From positions 62,001 to 126,000 of the forward strand of contig JAWXUL010000001.1 of the NCBI GenBank assembly GCA_044432725.1: DNA of 64,000 nucleotides, in the 5' to 3' direction. Shown here in pieces: positions 16,983-26,830 of the stretch. Position 1 is the stretch's first letter. Each line of letters opens with the position of its first letter. A program made the translations under genes and the position numbers. The notes beneath the pieces were generated by a model, which was not told the origin of the DNA, did no database searches, and saw only the letters and a list, made by a program, of their open reading frames with translations. The DNA is from JAWXUK01 sp044432725. GTDB lineage: Bacteria > Bacillota > Clostridia > Oscillospirales > Oscillospiraceae.

Positions 16983-17993
16983 TTAGGAAGGAAGAAAGAG
17001 TACTTCTCCCACATAAATCAGATTGATGTCAGAAATGTCGTTGATTTCAGCGAAAAGATTCACAGTGGTATTAAATTTCAAGGCAATTTCTGTCAGCGTA
17101 TCCCCAGATTTTACAGTATAACTACCCTTCGTGGGGATTTCTAAAACCTCTCCCACATAAATCAAATTCACATTGGTAATCTCATTCATTTCGGCTAAGA
17201 TTGCCACAGTTGTTTGAAATTTTTTGCTGATTTCCCAAAGGGTATCTCCTTTTTTCACGGTATAAGATAGGGGAGTGCTTGAGCCATCCTCTTTGGGGTC
17301 CTCACTAGAGTTTTCCTCTGTTTTAGAAATCATCAGCCCAGAAGTAAATAAATCACCATCCACATCCCCCTTTATCCCTGAAACAACAGCAGAATCTGTA
17401 TATTGATAGCCACTCCACTCTGTCCAAACAGAGTTTTCTGGCAAAATATATTCCTCTGGTTTTGCCAAATGTGCATAGTCAGCCACCCACAATGGATAGT
17501 CAGAAAGGGCAGTGCTCCAACGGGTTTTCACATTATATTCATCGGTATAAATTGCCGGTTTGACTCCTGTCAAGGCTTCTAGCTTTTCCAGAAAAGAAAG
17601 GGCGATGGCATTGCTCTCTGCCACAGAAACTTGTGAAAAACTCTCGTAATCCATCACTGGTCGCAGAGAATAGTCAATCCCTTGGATCAATTTGCTAAAT
17701 TGTTCTGCTTGACTCTCTGCTTCTTCTGTGTTTTGGGCTGTGACGTAGTAGTAAAAGCCAAAGTGCAGATTTTCTGCCCCTTTATAATTTTCTTCGAAAC
17801 GAGAATCTACGGTATTTTCTCCCTCCCCAGCCTTGATATAAAGATATGTACAGCCAGAAGAAGCCAGTTCTTCAAAATTGATTTCCCCTTGATAGGAACT
17901 CACGTCAATGCCCTGATAGAAATCGGTGGCTTGTGTTGTGGGGCATGTCACAGCCAACAAAGTAAGGACGATAGATAGAATCATGTTTTTCAT
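16983..17993 (-). CDS. Secreted GH25 lysozyme with two LysM domains
   Basis: 336 residues from ATG 17993, which is behind AAAAAGGAG. Signal peptide (~1-22, Lys then a hydrophobic core ending TQA). GH25 muramidase domain (~24-210) with 'QGIDVSSYQGEI', the catalytic Asp-x-Glu in 'PVMDYES', and 'AIYTDEYN'. A Ser/Glu linker precedes two LysM repeats (~245-290 and ~293-336) of the form 'YTVKKGDTLWEISKKFQTT ... INLIYVGEVL', which bind peptidoglycan. It should cleave the MurNAc-GlcNAc bond at the cell surface. Phages also carry GH25 endolysins, but the Sec signal and LysM pair fit a cellular autolysin or secreted enzyme. Confidence 0.92.
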   Translation of the reverse strand: MKNMILSIVLTLLAVTCPTTQATDFYQGIDVSSYQGEINFEELASSGCTYLYIKAGEGENTVDSRFEENYKGAENLHFGFYYYVTAQNTEEAESQAEQFSKLIQGIDYSLRPVMDYESFSQVSVAESNAIALSFLEKLEALTGVKPAIYTDEYNVKTRWSTALSDYPLWVADYAHLAKPEEYILPENSVWTEWSGYQYTDSAVVSGIKGDVDGDLFTSGLMISKTEENSSEDPKEDGSSTPLSYTVKKGDTLWEISKKFQTTVAILAEMNEITNVNLIYVGEVLEIPTKGSYTVKSGDTLTEIALKFNTTVNLFAEINDISDINLIYVGEVLFLPS

Positions 17994-18093
17994 AAAAGCA
18001 ACTCCTTTTTTCAAGTAGATTATTCTATGAAAAACTCCTTCCAAATGTGACAAAGGGAATAGGGGGAAAATACAATGGCAAGACAAATGAGAA

Positions 18094-18140
18094 CCCCCAA
18101 AAGGGAAAGAGTTTCCTCTTACCTTTTGGGGGCTTTTTTT
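18094..18140. terminator. Hairpin terminator downstream of the SLH surface-protein gene
   Basis: Stem CCCCCAAAAGG / CCTTTTGGGGG with a 17-nt loop. A T run follows on the plus strand; on the minus strand only TTCTC follows, so termination of the minus-strand gene may be partial. Confidence 0.65.
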
Positions 18141-18155
18141 AAAGATTGCTGTGTC

Positions 18156-19585
18156 TTATGACAACATAGCAAGCGCCATCAGCATTTGAGCGATTTCTGC
18201 TCGGTTGGCTGGGGCTTGTGGTTCTAACTTACCACCATCACGTAAAATGATTAAGCCTTTGGAATAACACCAGTTCACACCAGTCTTTGCCCAGACAGAG
18301 ACAGAGGAACTATCGGCAAAATTAGCTTCTGGAGCCAGTGAACCTGCCAAATGTGTTTGAGTGATTGCATATTTGTACAAAATCACATACATTTGCTCTC
18401 TGGTGATGGATTGATGTGGGTCAAAGAGGTTATCCCCAATGCCTGCCACGATCCCTAGCTGACTTGCCCATAAACTGGGATAATAGAAATAATCTCCAGC
18501 AGAAACATCAGAAAACAAAACTTTTGGGCTTAATGTGGGTTGTTTGGCTAAATTATACAGCACAGTGACAATCATACCACGAGTCATATCTCCGTTGGGG
18601 TTGAAACTGCCATTCCCTGCGCCACCCATCAAACCAGATGCCAAAACGTATTGCACTGCATCATAATACCAGTCAGAGGGGTTGACATCATAAAACAAAT
18701 CCTCTGGCTTGACTGTGGGATAATCGTCATTGTCAGTATCAGGTTTTGTTGTGTCATCGTCGGTATCAGGTGTAGTTGTTTCACCTTTTCCAAAGGTAAC
18801 GCTGATGAACACTTTGGTGACAGGTTGGGTGAAGGTATAAGTGTTGTCATCCTGTTTTGTCACAGAAATCTCATTTCTGTTGGAATCAAAAATGGTCAGG
18901 GTATCCACATCAAAACCTGTTCTGGGGTCAACCGTGATGGTACCTGTTTTTCCGTTTTCAATACGGCTAGGGGAGACAGAGGCAGTCCCTCCGGATCCCA
19001 CATTCAGGACAGGGGTGGTGATAGAGGAAGTCACAGAGCCAGAGTTGCCACTACTGCCACTTCCGCTACTGCTTCCACCGCCGCCACCAGTGCTTCCACC
19101 ACCACTGGAAGAGTCTAGGGTCCATTTTGCGTAGAGGGTGGTATCTTTTGTAAAGGTTGTAAAAGTATTGACAGCTGTTGAGGTAGAGCCATCAATATAC
19201 CAATAATTGAAAGTATAACCATCACAGGTGGGGTTAGGGAGAGTAGAGAGTGTCCCATCTGCGCCTGTGGTTTGTGGATCGTGGGTAGTCCCACCATTAG
19301 AGTCGAAGGTGATGGTGTAGAGGGAGCTTTGTGTCCATTGAGCATAAACAAAAATATTATTTCCTTTAAGCGTAGTTAAGTCAACAAGGTTTCCACTTGT
19401 TTCATGAGTAAACCAACCATCAAAGATATAGCCAACTTTAGAGGGATTTATTACAGCATCATCAACTTCGTTTGTAAGCGTAGAGTCGTAGAACTTGCCA
19501 TCACTACCTAGATAAACAGTTATTCTACCGTCGTTGTTCAATATAATCTGAGCAATCTGATCGACGGTTGTTGAAGTCCCAATTT
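18156..19585 (-). CDS. SLH-domain surface protein, C-terminal part (up to assembly gap)
   Basis: Continues from the part at 19686-20961 across the Ns. Reading N to C: a Listeria-Bacteroides (InlB B-type) repeat ending 'FVYAQWT', a second one with 'TITFDSNGGT ... TLYAKWT', a Gly/Ser linker, a ~75-residue Ig-like segment ('SPSRIENGKTGTITVDPRTGFDVD'), an Asp/Thr linker, then three SLH domains ('LFYDVNPSDWYYDAVQYV', 'LFSDVSAGDYFYYPSLWASQ', 'NFADSSSVSVWAKTGVNWC'). SLH domains anchor proteins to pyruvylated cell-wall polymers. Relative to the N-terminal part the frame is shifted by one base if the gap is taken as exactly 100 bp. Confidence 0.85.
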
Positions 19586-19685
19586 NNNNNNNNNNNNNNN
19601 NNNNNNNNNNNNNNNNNNNNNNNNNNNNNNNNNNNNNNNNNNNNNNNNNNNNNNNNNNNNNNNNNNNNNNNNNNNNNNNNNNNNN
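19586..19685. other. Assembly gap of exactly 100 Ns
   Basis: One hundred consecutive N, the usual placeholder for a gap of unknown size. It falls between an Ig-like domain and an InlB-type repeat of one surface protein, where tandem repeats probably blocked assembly. The frame mismatch across it supports a true length other than 100. Confidence 0.98.
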
Positions 19686-20961
19686 CAATTTCTTTCTCTT
19701 TAACAGTTATTTCGTAGTAAGCTTTGTAGGTATCACTACCATCTACATAAGAGACAATCACAGTGTAGGTGCCATCATCGTTCAACTTGGTAGCAGTGGT
19801 AATTTCTTGTGGAGTTGTAGAGGTGCCCGTTTCATAATAGGAAAAGGTTAAACCAGTTGTAATAATGGTATCGTTACTATTCTTATATACTCGAAGTCCC
19901 GTAGTGCTGAAATTTTGACCTTCAATATATTCAAGTGTTGCACTCGTTGTATCTACACCAATACCAGTCTTCGTCGCAATCATCGCCACACCATAAGTAT
20001 CTGCCATGGTCGCAATCCCATAAGCAGAATCGTAAGAGGAGAAATACGCAATGGAGCCTTCTTCTGCGATATCACCTTCTACTTCCATAGAAACAGGAAT
20101 GGTATCCACAATGGAAAAACCAGTCCCCATGGTAATGAGTTTTTCTTCTGTCAAATAAACGTCGTTGTCAGAAATTTCAATGGGATATCCTTCTGCTAGG
20201 ATGGCAGATTCCTCTGTCAAACCAATGGTGAATGTGCCATTTTGATAAATGCCGTCCCCTTGTTCCTCTGCTCGATTAGAAGCAATCGTCCCACTGACCA
20301 GAGTGAAATTACCCTCGTTATGGACAGCACCACCTGTTGTGCCTGTGTTCCCCACGATATTCCCACCATACATGGTGAAGCTACCCAGATTTTGGATAGC
20401 ACTTTGGGTCCCACCTGTGATGATGCCACCAGAATAAATGTCATAGCTTTCTGAAGTAGGGTCAAAGTCTTCTGAAGTAGGGTCTGCGACTACGTATGTT
20501 GTGCCATCTTCACTCCAAGCCCAGTGGCTTTCTGCCTTTTCCACGCTATCATATAAAGAAAGGGTGGCAGTTTCGCTGACAGTGATGACAGAACCTGTTT
20601 CAGCGACTGTCATGGTATGACCGTTCAAGCAAAGATGAACTGTGATATTCTCTGGAATGGTGAGGGGGGTAGCCAGATCCTCAGACAGGTAGAGGTAATA
20701 GGGGGTGTCTGTGCTGTCTAACACTGTATCACTGGTCAGCGTGGTCCAGGTTGCCTCTGCTGGCAAAAGGTCGCTGACAGGGGTAGCAACATCTTTGCTG
20801 GTAAATGTGTCTGTGGACAACACTTTCAGGTATTGCTCTGTTTGGCTACTTGAAGTCTCTTTGTTCTTCTTTGAGGAATCTTTTGCCAATACTGGCATGG
20901 ACATTTGCACGACCATAGCAAGGGCTAGGGAAGTGGCTAGGCTTCTTTTCAAGTTTCTCAT
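19686..20961 (-). CDS. SLH-domain surface protein, N-terminal part
   Basis: Start ATG 20961 behind AGGAGAGA; the longer upstream frame runs through the promoter. Signal peptide at ~1-27 (RNLKR, hydrophobic core, VLAKDS). Residues ~70-240 show beta-helix-like repeats with Asn/Gly turns ('GGIITGGTQSAIQNLGSFTMYGGNIVGNTG'), as in right-handed parallel beta-helix surface proteins. An Ig-like domain ('ATLEYIEGQNFSTTGLRVYKNS ... YYEITVKEKEI') abuts the gap. With the C-terminal part it makes a wall-anchored protein of at least 900 residues, possibly carbohydrate-binding. Its own strong promoter is at 21092-21120. Confidence 0.85.
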
Positions 20962-21091
20962 TAGTATCTCTCCTATAAAATTTTTATCCGATATGATTTG
21001 GATGATATTGCTTCCGATATGTAGCCAAAACCTAAAGAAAAAAGGAAAAGGCTCTTTTTGGGGAAGCGTGCCAAAAATTACGCTCCCACTT

Positions 21092-21120
21092 ATTATAGCA
21101 AAGGTGAAAGAAGAAATCAA
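21092..21120 (-). promoter_or_regulatory. Promoter of the SLH surface-protein gene
   Basis: Minus strand: -35 TTGATT (21120-21115), 17-nt spacer, -10 TATAAT (21097-21092). Confidence 0.82.
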
Positions 21121-21522
21121 GTCGAGATGGAAAAAAAACCAGATTTTCTTTTTAATCGGAAAGAAAAGGAAATGTGCCAAGTCTTTCCTGTCTTTCCTCT
21201 TACTGATTGGAGTAGGAATCTAGCAAATGAAGGAGGAATCCCACTGAAATGCAACGAGGTGAAATTTCTCTTGCAAAACCATTGCCAAAATTGTGACAAT
21301 CTAGCTAAGGTTATTTTTGACACTTTTTTAACTATATTTTAATCTATTAGAAAAAATACTTTAAAATCACTAAAAAAACATAGAAAATAAACGGATGTTT
21401 TTCTTTGGAGTTGTGATTGTCTAACTCCCAATCAACAGATGAAATTTTTCTAGCAAAAGAATAATTTACATTTTATTCCAAATAAAATGACATTTTTTTA
21501 AAAGAAAATTGCAAATTCTTCT

Positions 21523-21549
21523 TGACAAATGAAAAAAAGAGAGTATACT
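21523..21549 (+). promoter_or_regulatory. Promoter of the pepA-opp operon
   Basis: -35 TTGACA (21523-21528) and -10 TATACT (21544-21549). Both hexamers are good but the spacer is short, 15 nt. Confidence 0.6.
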
Positions 21550-21622
21550 AAAAAGTGCGAAAGGAAAGAACAAAGGTTTTTCTGACAAATGAGAAAACCT
21601 TTTGTACTATGGTGAAATACTT

Positions 21623-23062
21623 ATGCCGATTCTTTATCAACAACAGGAGCAAGATTGCTCTAAGGTCATTCTTTGTTTTGGGGAAGAGAATTTTTCTCCA
21701 GAAACCCAAGCACTTTTCGATGCTGAAGTATTGCAGAAAAAGCACAAAGCAAGCCTCAGCTTATCTCAGCTTGTCAATGGAAAAATACAAAATACCACCT
21801 ATCTTTATATAGATACCAGTGACACAGAGGAATCATTGCGACAGGCATTGGCAATCCCAGTGAAAGAGCTGAAAAAAGGGAAGGAGACCTCGTTCTCTTT
21901 GTCCTATGAAGGGGAACTTCAGCCAGACAAGGAAAAAAGAATGCTGACCTTGTTGGGAGAAGTATTTACCTTATTAACCTATCAATTTGAAGGCTATCAA
22001 AAGGAAAAAAAGCCAGCCAAAGAAATCAAATTGGGGGTAGAGAGCAAACTGTCACAATCAGACTTTGAAACAGCTGTGACAGTGGGTGTGAATCTGGCAA
22101 ACGCTGTGAATCTGGCAAAAGACAGCATCAATATGCCCTCTGATGTGATGCACCCACAAGCCTTTGCTGATTTGGCAACAGATTGTGGAAAGAAATATGG
22201 CTTCACCACCCAGATATTACAAGAAAAAGAATTGAAAGAGCAAGGCTTTGGTGCTTTGCTTGCTGTGGGGCAAGGCTCTTTTTACCCTTCTGTCTTGGTC
22301 ACCTTGAAATACACAGGAGATAAAGCCACAGAACCTTATACAGCCTTAGTGGGGAAAGGTGTCACCTTTGATTCTGGTGGTTATTGTCTGAAAACAACGG
22401 ACACCATCGCTTTTATGAAAGTGGATATGGGGGGAGCAGCAACTGTGCTTGGTGCCATGTCTGCCTTGGCACAAAATAAGGTGAAAGCAAACGTCATCGC
22501 TGTCCTTCCTCTTTGTGAAAATCTCATTGGGAAAGAGGCATTGATTCCTGGCACAGTGATCGAGACGCTGTCGAAAAAAACAGTGGAAATCACCAATACC
22601 GATGCCGAGGGACGATTGATTTTGGCAGATGGCTTGTACTATGCCAGTCAAATGGAAGATGTGGCTCGCATTATTGACGTTGCCACCTTGACAGGTGCAA
22701 CCGCTGTGACCTTTGCAGGGATGTATGCAGCCATCACCAGTAACAACAAAGAGTTTGTCTCTCACTTACAGCAGTCAAGTGAGGCTTGTGGAGAAAGAAT
22801 CTGGGAACTGCCTTTGGATGACTGTTTCAAAGATAAGATTGTTTCTAAAATTGCAGATTATCGCAATTCAGGACCCACAAAAACAGGTGGTACCATTGTA
22901 GCTGGTATGTTTTTGAAAGAATTCGTAGGGGATAAGCCTTGGATTCACATTGACATAGCCGGTGTAACCTCAGCCATGGCAGAGAGCCATTACACCCTTG
23001 CAGGCCCCAGAGGTTTTGGGGTAAGAACGCTTTATCATTTACTGGAACAAGGTAAATTTTAA
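21623..23062 (+). CDS. pepA: Leucyl aminopeptidase (M17 family)
   Basis: 479 residues, cytoplasmic hexameric enzyme type that removes N-terminal residues from peptides with two metal ions. The C-terminal catalytic domain (~160-479) carries 'GKGVTFDSGGY', 'KVDMGGAA' and the M17 signature NTDAEGRL, with the metal-binding Asp/Glu and catalytic Lys/Arg in place. The N-terminal domain (~1-150) is divergent, as usual. ATG 21623 has GGTGA upstream; a TTG seven codons earlier is less likely. It heads an operon with an oligopeptide importer 27 bp downstream, so it very likely digests the imported peptides. Confidence 0.93.
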   Translation: MPILYQQQEQDCSKVILCFGEENFSPETQALFDAEVLQKKHKASLSLSQLVNGKIQNTTYLYIDTSDTEESLRQALAIPVKELKKGKETSFSLSYEGELQPDKEKRMLTLLGEVFTLLTYQFEGYQKEKKPAKEIKLGVESKLSQSDFETAVTVGVNLANAVNLAKDSINMPSDVMHPQAFADLATDCGKKYGFTTQILQEKELKEQGFGALLAVGQGSFYPSVLVTLKYTGDKATEPYTALVGKGVTFDSGGYCLKTTDTIAFMKVDMGGAATVLGAMSALAQNKVKANVIAVLPLCENLIGKEALIPGTVIETLSKKTVEITNTDAEGRLILADGLYYASQMEDVARIIDVATLTGATAVTFAGMYAAITSNNKEFVSHLQQSSEACGERIWELPLDDCFKDKIVSKIADYRNSGPTKTGGTIVAGMFLKEFVGDKPWIHIDIAGVTSAMAESHYTLAGPRGFGVRTLYHLLEQGKF

Positions 23063-23089
23063 GAAAATGAATTATTGGAGGAAAGAAGT

Positions 23090-24823
23090 ATGAAAAGATT
23101 AGTCTCAATGCTACTTGTCTTAAGCCTAGGTTTAGTAGGCTGTTCTTCAGACAGTAGTACAAACACTGGTGGGGGAACGTCCACTGGTGGAGGAACTTCA
23201 GCCGGTGGAGGGGATGCTGTCACTGTTAATGGTGTGGTCCTTGATAGTGACCAATACATGAACTATTCCCTGATGACAGATCCTAAAATCCTAGATGCAA
23301 CCCAAACCAACACAACCACAGACATTGTGATTTTGTCCAATGCTACCTTGATGCTTACCCGTTTGCAAATGGTGGATGGTGCTTTGACCCCCATGCCTTT
23401 TGGTGCTGCTTCTTGGGAAAAATCTGAGGACGGCATGGTGTATACCTTCTACTTACAAGAAGATGCCCTGTGGGAAGATGGCGTTCCAGTCATCGCCCAA
23501 CATTATGTGGACAGCTTCCAAAGAACCCTCAGCCCAGAGCTTGCCTCTTCTGCTTCTTCTAACTTGACTTCTATTAAGAATGCAGAAGCTATCCGTAGTG
23601 GCGACATGGACCCATCTGAATTAGGGGCAAAAGCCATTGATGATTACACCTTAGAAATCGAGCTGGAACATTATGTGGCATATTACATGGATACCACTTA
23701 CAACCCAGTCTACAGCCCTGTGCGTTTGGACGTGATTGAACAACATGGCAGCAGCTATGGGGTAGAGGCAGAGAACGTGATTAGCTGTGGCGCCTTTATC
23801 GTGGAAGAATGGGTTCATGACTCCCATATCACTATGGTGAAAAATCCAACTTATTTCGATGCTGATAATGTGTACTTAGAACAAATCAACTTTAAAGTCA
23901 TCAAAGACAGCAACTCCATTATGGCAGAGCTGTATAGTGGGAATTTGGACAGATCCTCTGTTTCTTCTGTGGAATGGAGAGAGAAATTCATTGAAAACGG
24001 TGCTCACAACTATGGCGATTATGTTCTAGCAGGTACTTATATGATGGTGCTGAATACAGAATATGAAAGCAACGGCGTGAAAATTTTCTCTAACGAAAAA
24101 ATCCGTCAAGCCATCTCTGCTGCCATTGACCGTGCAGAAGCAGTAGAACTGGTAGCAAATGGTTTGGCTGTACCAGCAGAAGGCATTGTGCCTACTACCA
24201 TTGCAGTAGATGGTAGCAACTACAGAACCACCAGTGGTTATAGCCCATTAGATGCACATTTGGCAGAAGATCCAAGAGAACTGTTTATCCAAGGTTTGGA
24301 AGAACTAGGCGCTGACCCAGATCCGAGCAAATACAGCATAAATCTCTTGGTGAGAAGTACAACTGCTGGGGACAAAGACATTGCAGAATATTATTATGAA
24401 GTATTTAAAGCTGCCATTGGCTTTTCGATTGAAGTACAACAAGTGGAAAGTGCTGTGGGACTGGACATGACCAAAGCAGGGGATTTTGGAATTACCACTG
24501 TGACTTATTATTCCAGTGTGAACGACCCCAACGCACTCCTTGCTCCTTGGGTCAGCACCAGTACCAATAACTATAACACTTCTTGGACCAGTGCTGCCTA
24601 TGACGAAGCATTAGAAGCAGCAAACAAATCCACCGATTCAGAGGAACGTCTTGCTCTATTTAAGGAAGCAGAACGTATCATCATCGAAGAGGAAGCTGCA
24701 TTAATTCCCATTTATCATCCTATGAGTTCTATGATGACTGCAAAGTATATCTATGGTTTTGAATTAGAAGCCTCTTCCTTTGCACCAGCTTTGTTCTCTA
24801 CTGTCTATACCAGTGGAAGATAA
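23090..24823 (+). CDS. oppA: Oligopeptide ABC transporter substrate-binding lipoprotein
   Basis: 577 residues from ATG 23090 behind TTGGAGGAAAG. Lipoprotein signal with lipobox LVGC (Cys ~17), then a Gly/Ser/Thr linker. The rest is a family-5 extracellular solute-binding protein (SBP_bac_5): 'LEDGVPV'-type WEDGVPVIAQHYVDS, 'AIDDYTLEIEL', 'GAFIVEEW', 'MVLNTE'. It binds peptides outside the membrane and delivers them to OppBC. Depends on Lgt for anchoring. A hairpin downstream probably lowers permease expression relative to this subunit. Confidence 0.92.
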   Translation: MKRLVSMLLVLSLGLVGCSSDSSTNTGGGTSTGGGTSAGGGDAVTVNGVVLDSDQYMNYSLMTDPKILDATQTNTTTDIVILSNATLMLTRLQMVDGALTPMPFGAASWEKSEDGMVYTFYLQEDALWEDGVPVIAQHYVDSFQRTLSPELASSASSNLTSIKNAEAIRSGDMDPSELGAKAIDDYTLEIELEHYVAYYMDTTYNPVYSPVRLDVIEQHGSSYGVEAENVISCGAFIVEEWVHDSHITMVKNPTYFDADNVYLEQINFKVIKDSNSIMAELYSGNLDRSSVSSVEWREKFIENGAHNYGDYVLAGTYMMVLNTEYESNGVKIFSNEKIRQAISAAIDRAEAVELVANGLAVPAEGIVPTTIAVDGSNYRTTSGYSPLDAHLAEDPRELFIQGLEELGADPDPSKYSINLLVRSTTAGDKDIAEYYYEVFKAAIGFSIEVQQVESAVGLDMTKAGDFGITTVTYYSSVNDPNALLAPWVSTSTNNYNTSWTSAAYDEALEAANKSTDSEERLALFKEAERIIIEEEAALIPIYHPMSSMMTAKYIYGFELEASSFAPALFSTVYTSGR

Positions 24824-24850
24824 TCAGCAAAACAAGCAAAGGTATCTCTG

Positions 24851-24883
24851 AAAGAAAGGCAAGGCTTCTTGCCTTTCTTTTTC
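24851..24883 (+). terminator. Intercistronic hairpin between oppA and oppB
   Basis: Stem AAGAAAGGCAAG / CTTGCCTTTCTT with a 4-nt loop, followed by TTTCTG. Likely a partial terminator giving more oppA than oppBCDF mRNA. It is followed by a near-perfect 16-bp direct repeat (TGTAAAACACTTTTTC, TGCAAAACACTTTTTT). Confidence 0.75.
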
Positions 24884-24926
24884 TGTAAAACACTTTTTCT
24901 GCAAAACACTTTTTTAGGAGGGCACC

Positions 24927-25865
24927 GTGAAAAAATTTATTATAAAACGCTTCTTTTCTATGCTTCTCACTGCCTTTTTGGTGGCAACGGCAACCTATTT
25001 CATCATGTTCTTGGTACCAGGGGATCCCTTGGGAGAAGCAGTGATGGATATGCCAGAGGATATGCAAGCAAACTACATGGCAAAATACGGACTGGATAAA
25101 CCTGTCTCCGTTCAATATTACCTTTATATGAAAAATCTCCTGACAAATTTTGATTTTGGTGAGTCCATCATCTATCCTGGTCGGTCAGTGAACAGTATTT
25201 TAGAAGATGGGATTCCTGTGTCAGCACAAATCGGCTTGCAGGGGCTTCTCTTCGGTATCCCTTTGGGCTTAGGCTTTGGGATTTTAGCGGCAAACTATCG
25301 TGGGAAATGGGTGGATTATCTGGTGATGTTCGTCAGTCTTTCTGCGATTTCCATTCCTAGTTTCGTTTTTGCCTCTATGCTTCAATATGTCTTTGCCTTT
25401 GAGCTTGGGATGTTTCCAATCACAGGTTGGGGAACCTTTGCCTGCACAGTATTACCCTCTTTGTCCTATGGGATTCGTTCTATCGGGGTAAAGGCAAGAT
25501 ATATGCGTACCAGTTGGCTGGATGTGATGAACCAAGACTATGTTTTGGCGGCAGAATCCATTGGTATGTCTAAATTTGCCTTGCAAATGAAGGTGATTTT
25601 CCGAAATGCCATTTCGCCCATCGTGACGATTTTAGTGCCAGAGCTCGCTCTGATTTTCACAGGAACCTTTGTGCTGGAAATGATTTATTCTATCCCAGGG
25701 ATTGGGTATTATTTTGTGAACTCTGTGACTTCCAGAGACTATCCTATGATTATAGGACAAACTATTTTTATCTCTGTATGCTATATCCTTGCTATGTTCT
25801 TGGTGGATATTTTGTATATGGTGATTGACCCACGGGTTAGATTAGACAAAAAAGGAGCATCCTGA
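24927..25865 (+). CDS. oppB: Oligopeptide ABC transporter permease OppB
   Basis: 312 residues starting with GTG behind AGGAGGG. First helix at ~9-29, a long external loop, then a five-helix permease core. The coupling-loop EAA motif reads 'AAESIGMSKFALQMKVIFRNAISPIV'. Pairs with OppC to form the membrane channel. Confidence 0.92.
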   Translation: MKKFIIKRFFSMLLTAFLVATATYFIMFLVPGDPLGEAVMDMPEDMQANYMAKYGLDKPVSVQYYLYMKNLLTNFDFGESIIYPGRSVNSILEDGIPVSAQIGLQGLLFGIPLGLGFGILAANYRGKWVDYLVMFVSLSAISIPSFVFASMLQYVFAFELGMFPITGWGTFACTVLPSLSYGIRSIGVKARYMRTSWLDVMNQDYVLAAESIGMSKFALQMKVIFRNAISPIVTILVPELALIFTGTFVLEMIYSIPGIGYYFVNSVTSRDYPMIIGQTIFISVCYILAMFLVDILYMVIDPRVRLDKKGAS

Positions 25866-25866
25866 T

Positions 25867-26817
25867 ATGACGACGACAAGCAAAGCAGAACCCAAAGAGG
25901 AAATCACCTTTTTAGAAGATGATTTCACCTTTGATAAAGAAGGCGACGGCTATGCCGATGCCATTTCTCGCCCTAGCATTCCATATTGGGCAGATGCCTG
26001 GCGACGACTGAAGAAAAACCCTGTGGCGATTATTGCCATGAGTCTTTTGGGCATGTTATTGGTGATGGTGATCATCGGTCCTTATTTTAACAGCCATTCA
26101 GCCACTTCTTACGAATCCTCTGCCAAAAACCAAAGCCCTAGCAGTGAATACTGGTTTGGTACGGATAATATGGGACGGGATATCTTTACCCGTGTATGGG
26201 AAGCAGGACGAGTCTCCATTGCCATTGGTGTCATAGGTGCTGCCATCAATGTGTCCTTGGGACTGGTTTATGGAGGCATCTCTGGTTATTTGGGTGGTGC
26301 GATTGACAATATCCTCATGCGGATTGTAGAGTTTATTGGCTGTGTGCCCAAAATGTTGGTGATTATTTTGGTTTCCATTGTCCTCAGTCCCTCTATCCCT
26401 TCCTTGATTTTCGCATTGACGATTTCTGGTTGGACAGGGACGGCAAGGATGATTCGTGGACGGGTATTGCAGCTGAAAAGTAATGACTTTGTTTCGGCTT
26501 CTATTGCCCTTGGGGCGAGCCCATGGCATATCATTACCACCCATATGTTCCCAAATGTTATGTCTCAGCTGATTGTGTCCACCACCCTTGCCATTCCTAG
26601 TTTGATTTTTGCAGAAGCCTTCCTCAGTTTTATTGGCTTGGGTGTCACTTCTCCCAATACCAGTTGGGGTGCCATGTGTTCTGCAGCACAAACTAATTTA
26701 TTTTTCTATCCCTATCAACTGTTTTTCCCAACTTTGATGATTTCCATCACCATGTTAAGCTTTAACTTGTTGGGAGATGGACTGCGGGACGCATTAGACC
26801 CAAGACTTCGGAATTAG
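25867..26817 (+). CDS. oppC: Oligopeptide ABC transporter permease OppC
   Basis: 316 residues; one base after oppB. An N-terminal cytoplasmic stretch of ~45 residues with 'DAWRRLKKNPVAI' (OppC N-terminal domain) leads into helix 1, then 'GTDNMGRDIFTRVWEAGRVS' and the EAA motif 'SIALGASPWHIITTHMFPNVM'. Normal for the family. Confidence 0.92.
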   Translation: MTTTSKAEPKEEITFLEDDFTFDKEGDGYADAISRPSIPYWADAWRRLKKNPVAIIAMSLLGMLLVMVIIGPYFNSHSATSYESSAKNQSPSSEYWFGTDNMGRDIFTRVWEAGRVSIAIGVIGAAINVSLGLVYGGISGYLGGAIDNILMRIVEFIGCVPKMLVIILVSIVLSPSIPSLIFALTISGWTGTARMIRGRVLQLKSNDFVSASIALGASPWHIITTHMFPNVMSQLIVSTTLAIPSLIFAEAFLSFIGLGVTSPNTSWGAMCSAAQTNLFFYPYQLFFPTLMISITMLSFNLLGDGLRDALDPRLRN

Positions 26818-26830
26818 GAGGAAAGAAACT

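Larger units (their letters stand above)
20962..21622. other. Divergent intergenic region between the surface-protein gene and pepA
   Basis: Holds two outward promoters (21092-21120 minus, 21523-21549 plus). The minus transcript begins with an imperfect hairpin GGGAGCGT ... ACGCTTCCC in its ~130-nt leader. The plus transcript has an imperfect hairpin around 21570-21604 (AAAGGTTTTTCT / AGAAAACCTTT) before the pepA start. The very AT-rich centre (~21300-21500) shows no gene. Confidence 0.6.

Noticed and set aside
18651..19118. Plus-strand reading frames opposite the SLH protein
   Set aside because: Shadows of the Gly/Ser/Thr-rich coding strand; no ribosome-binding site or family resemblance.
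26098..26691. 197-codon minus-strand frame inside oppC
   Set aside because: Antisense to a clear permease gene, unlikely composition (Asn, Gly, His, Arg), no start signal.
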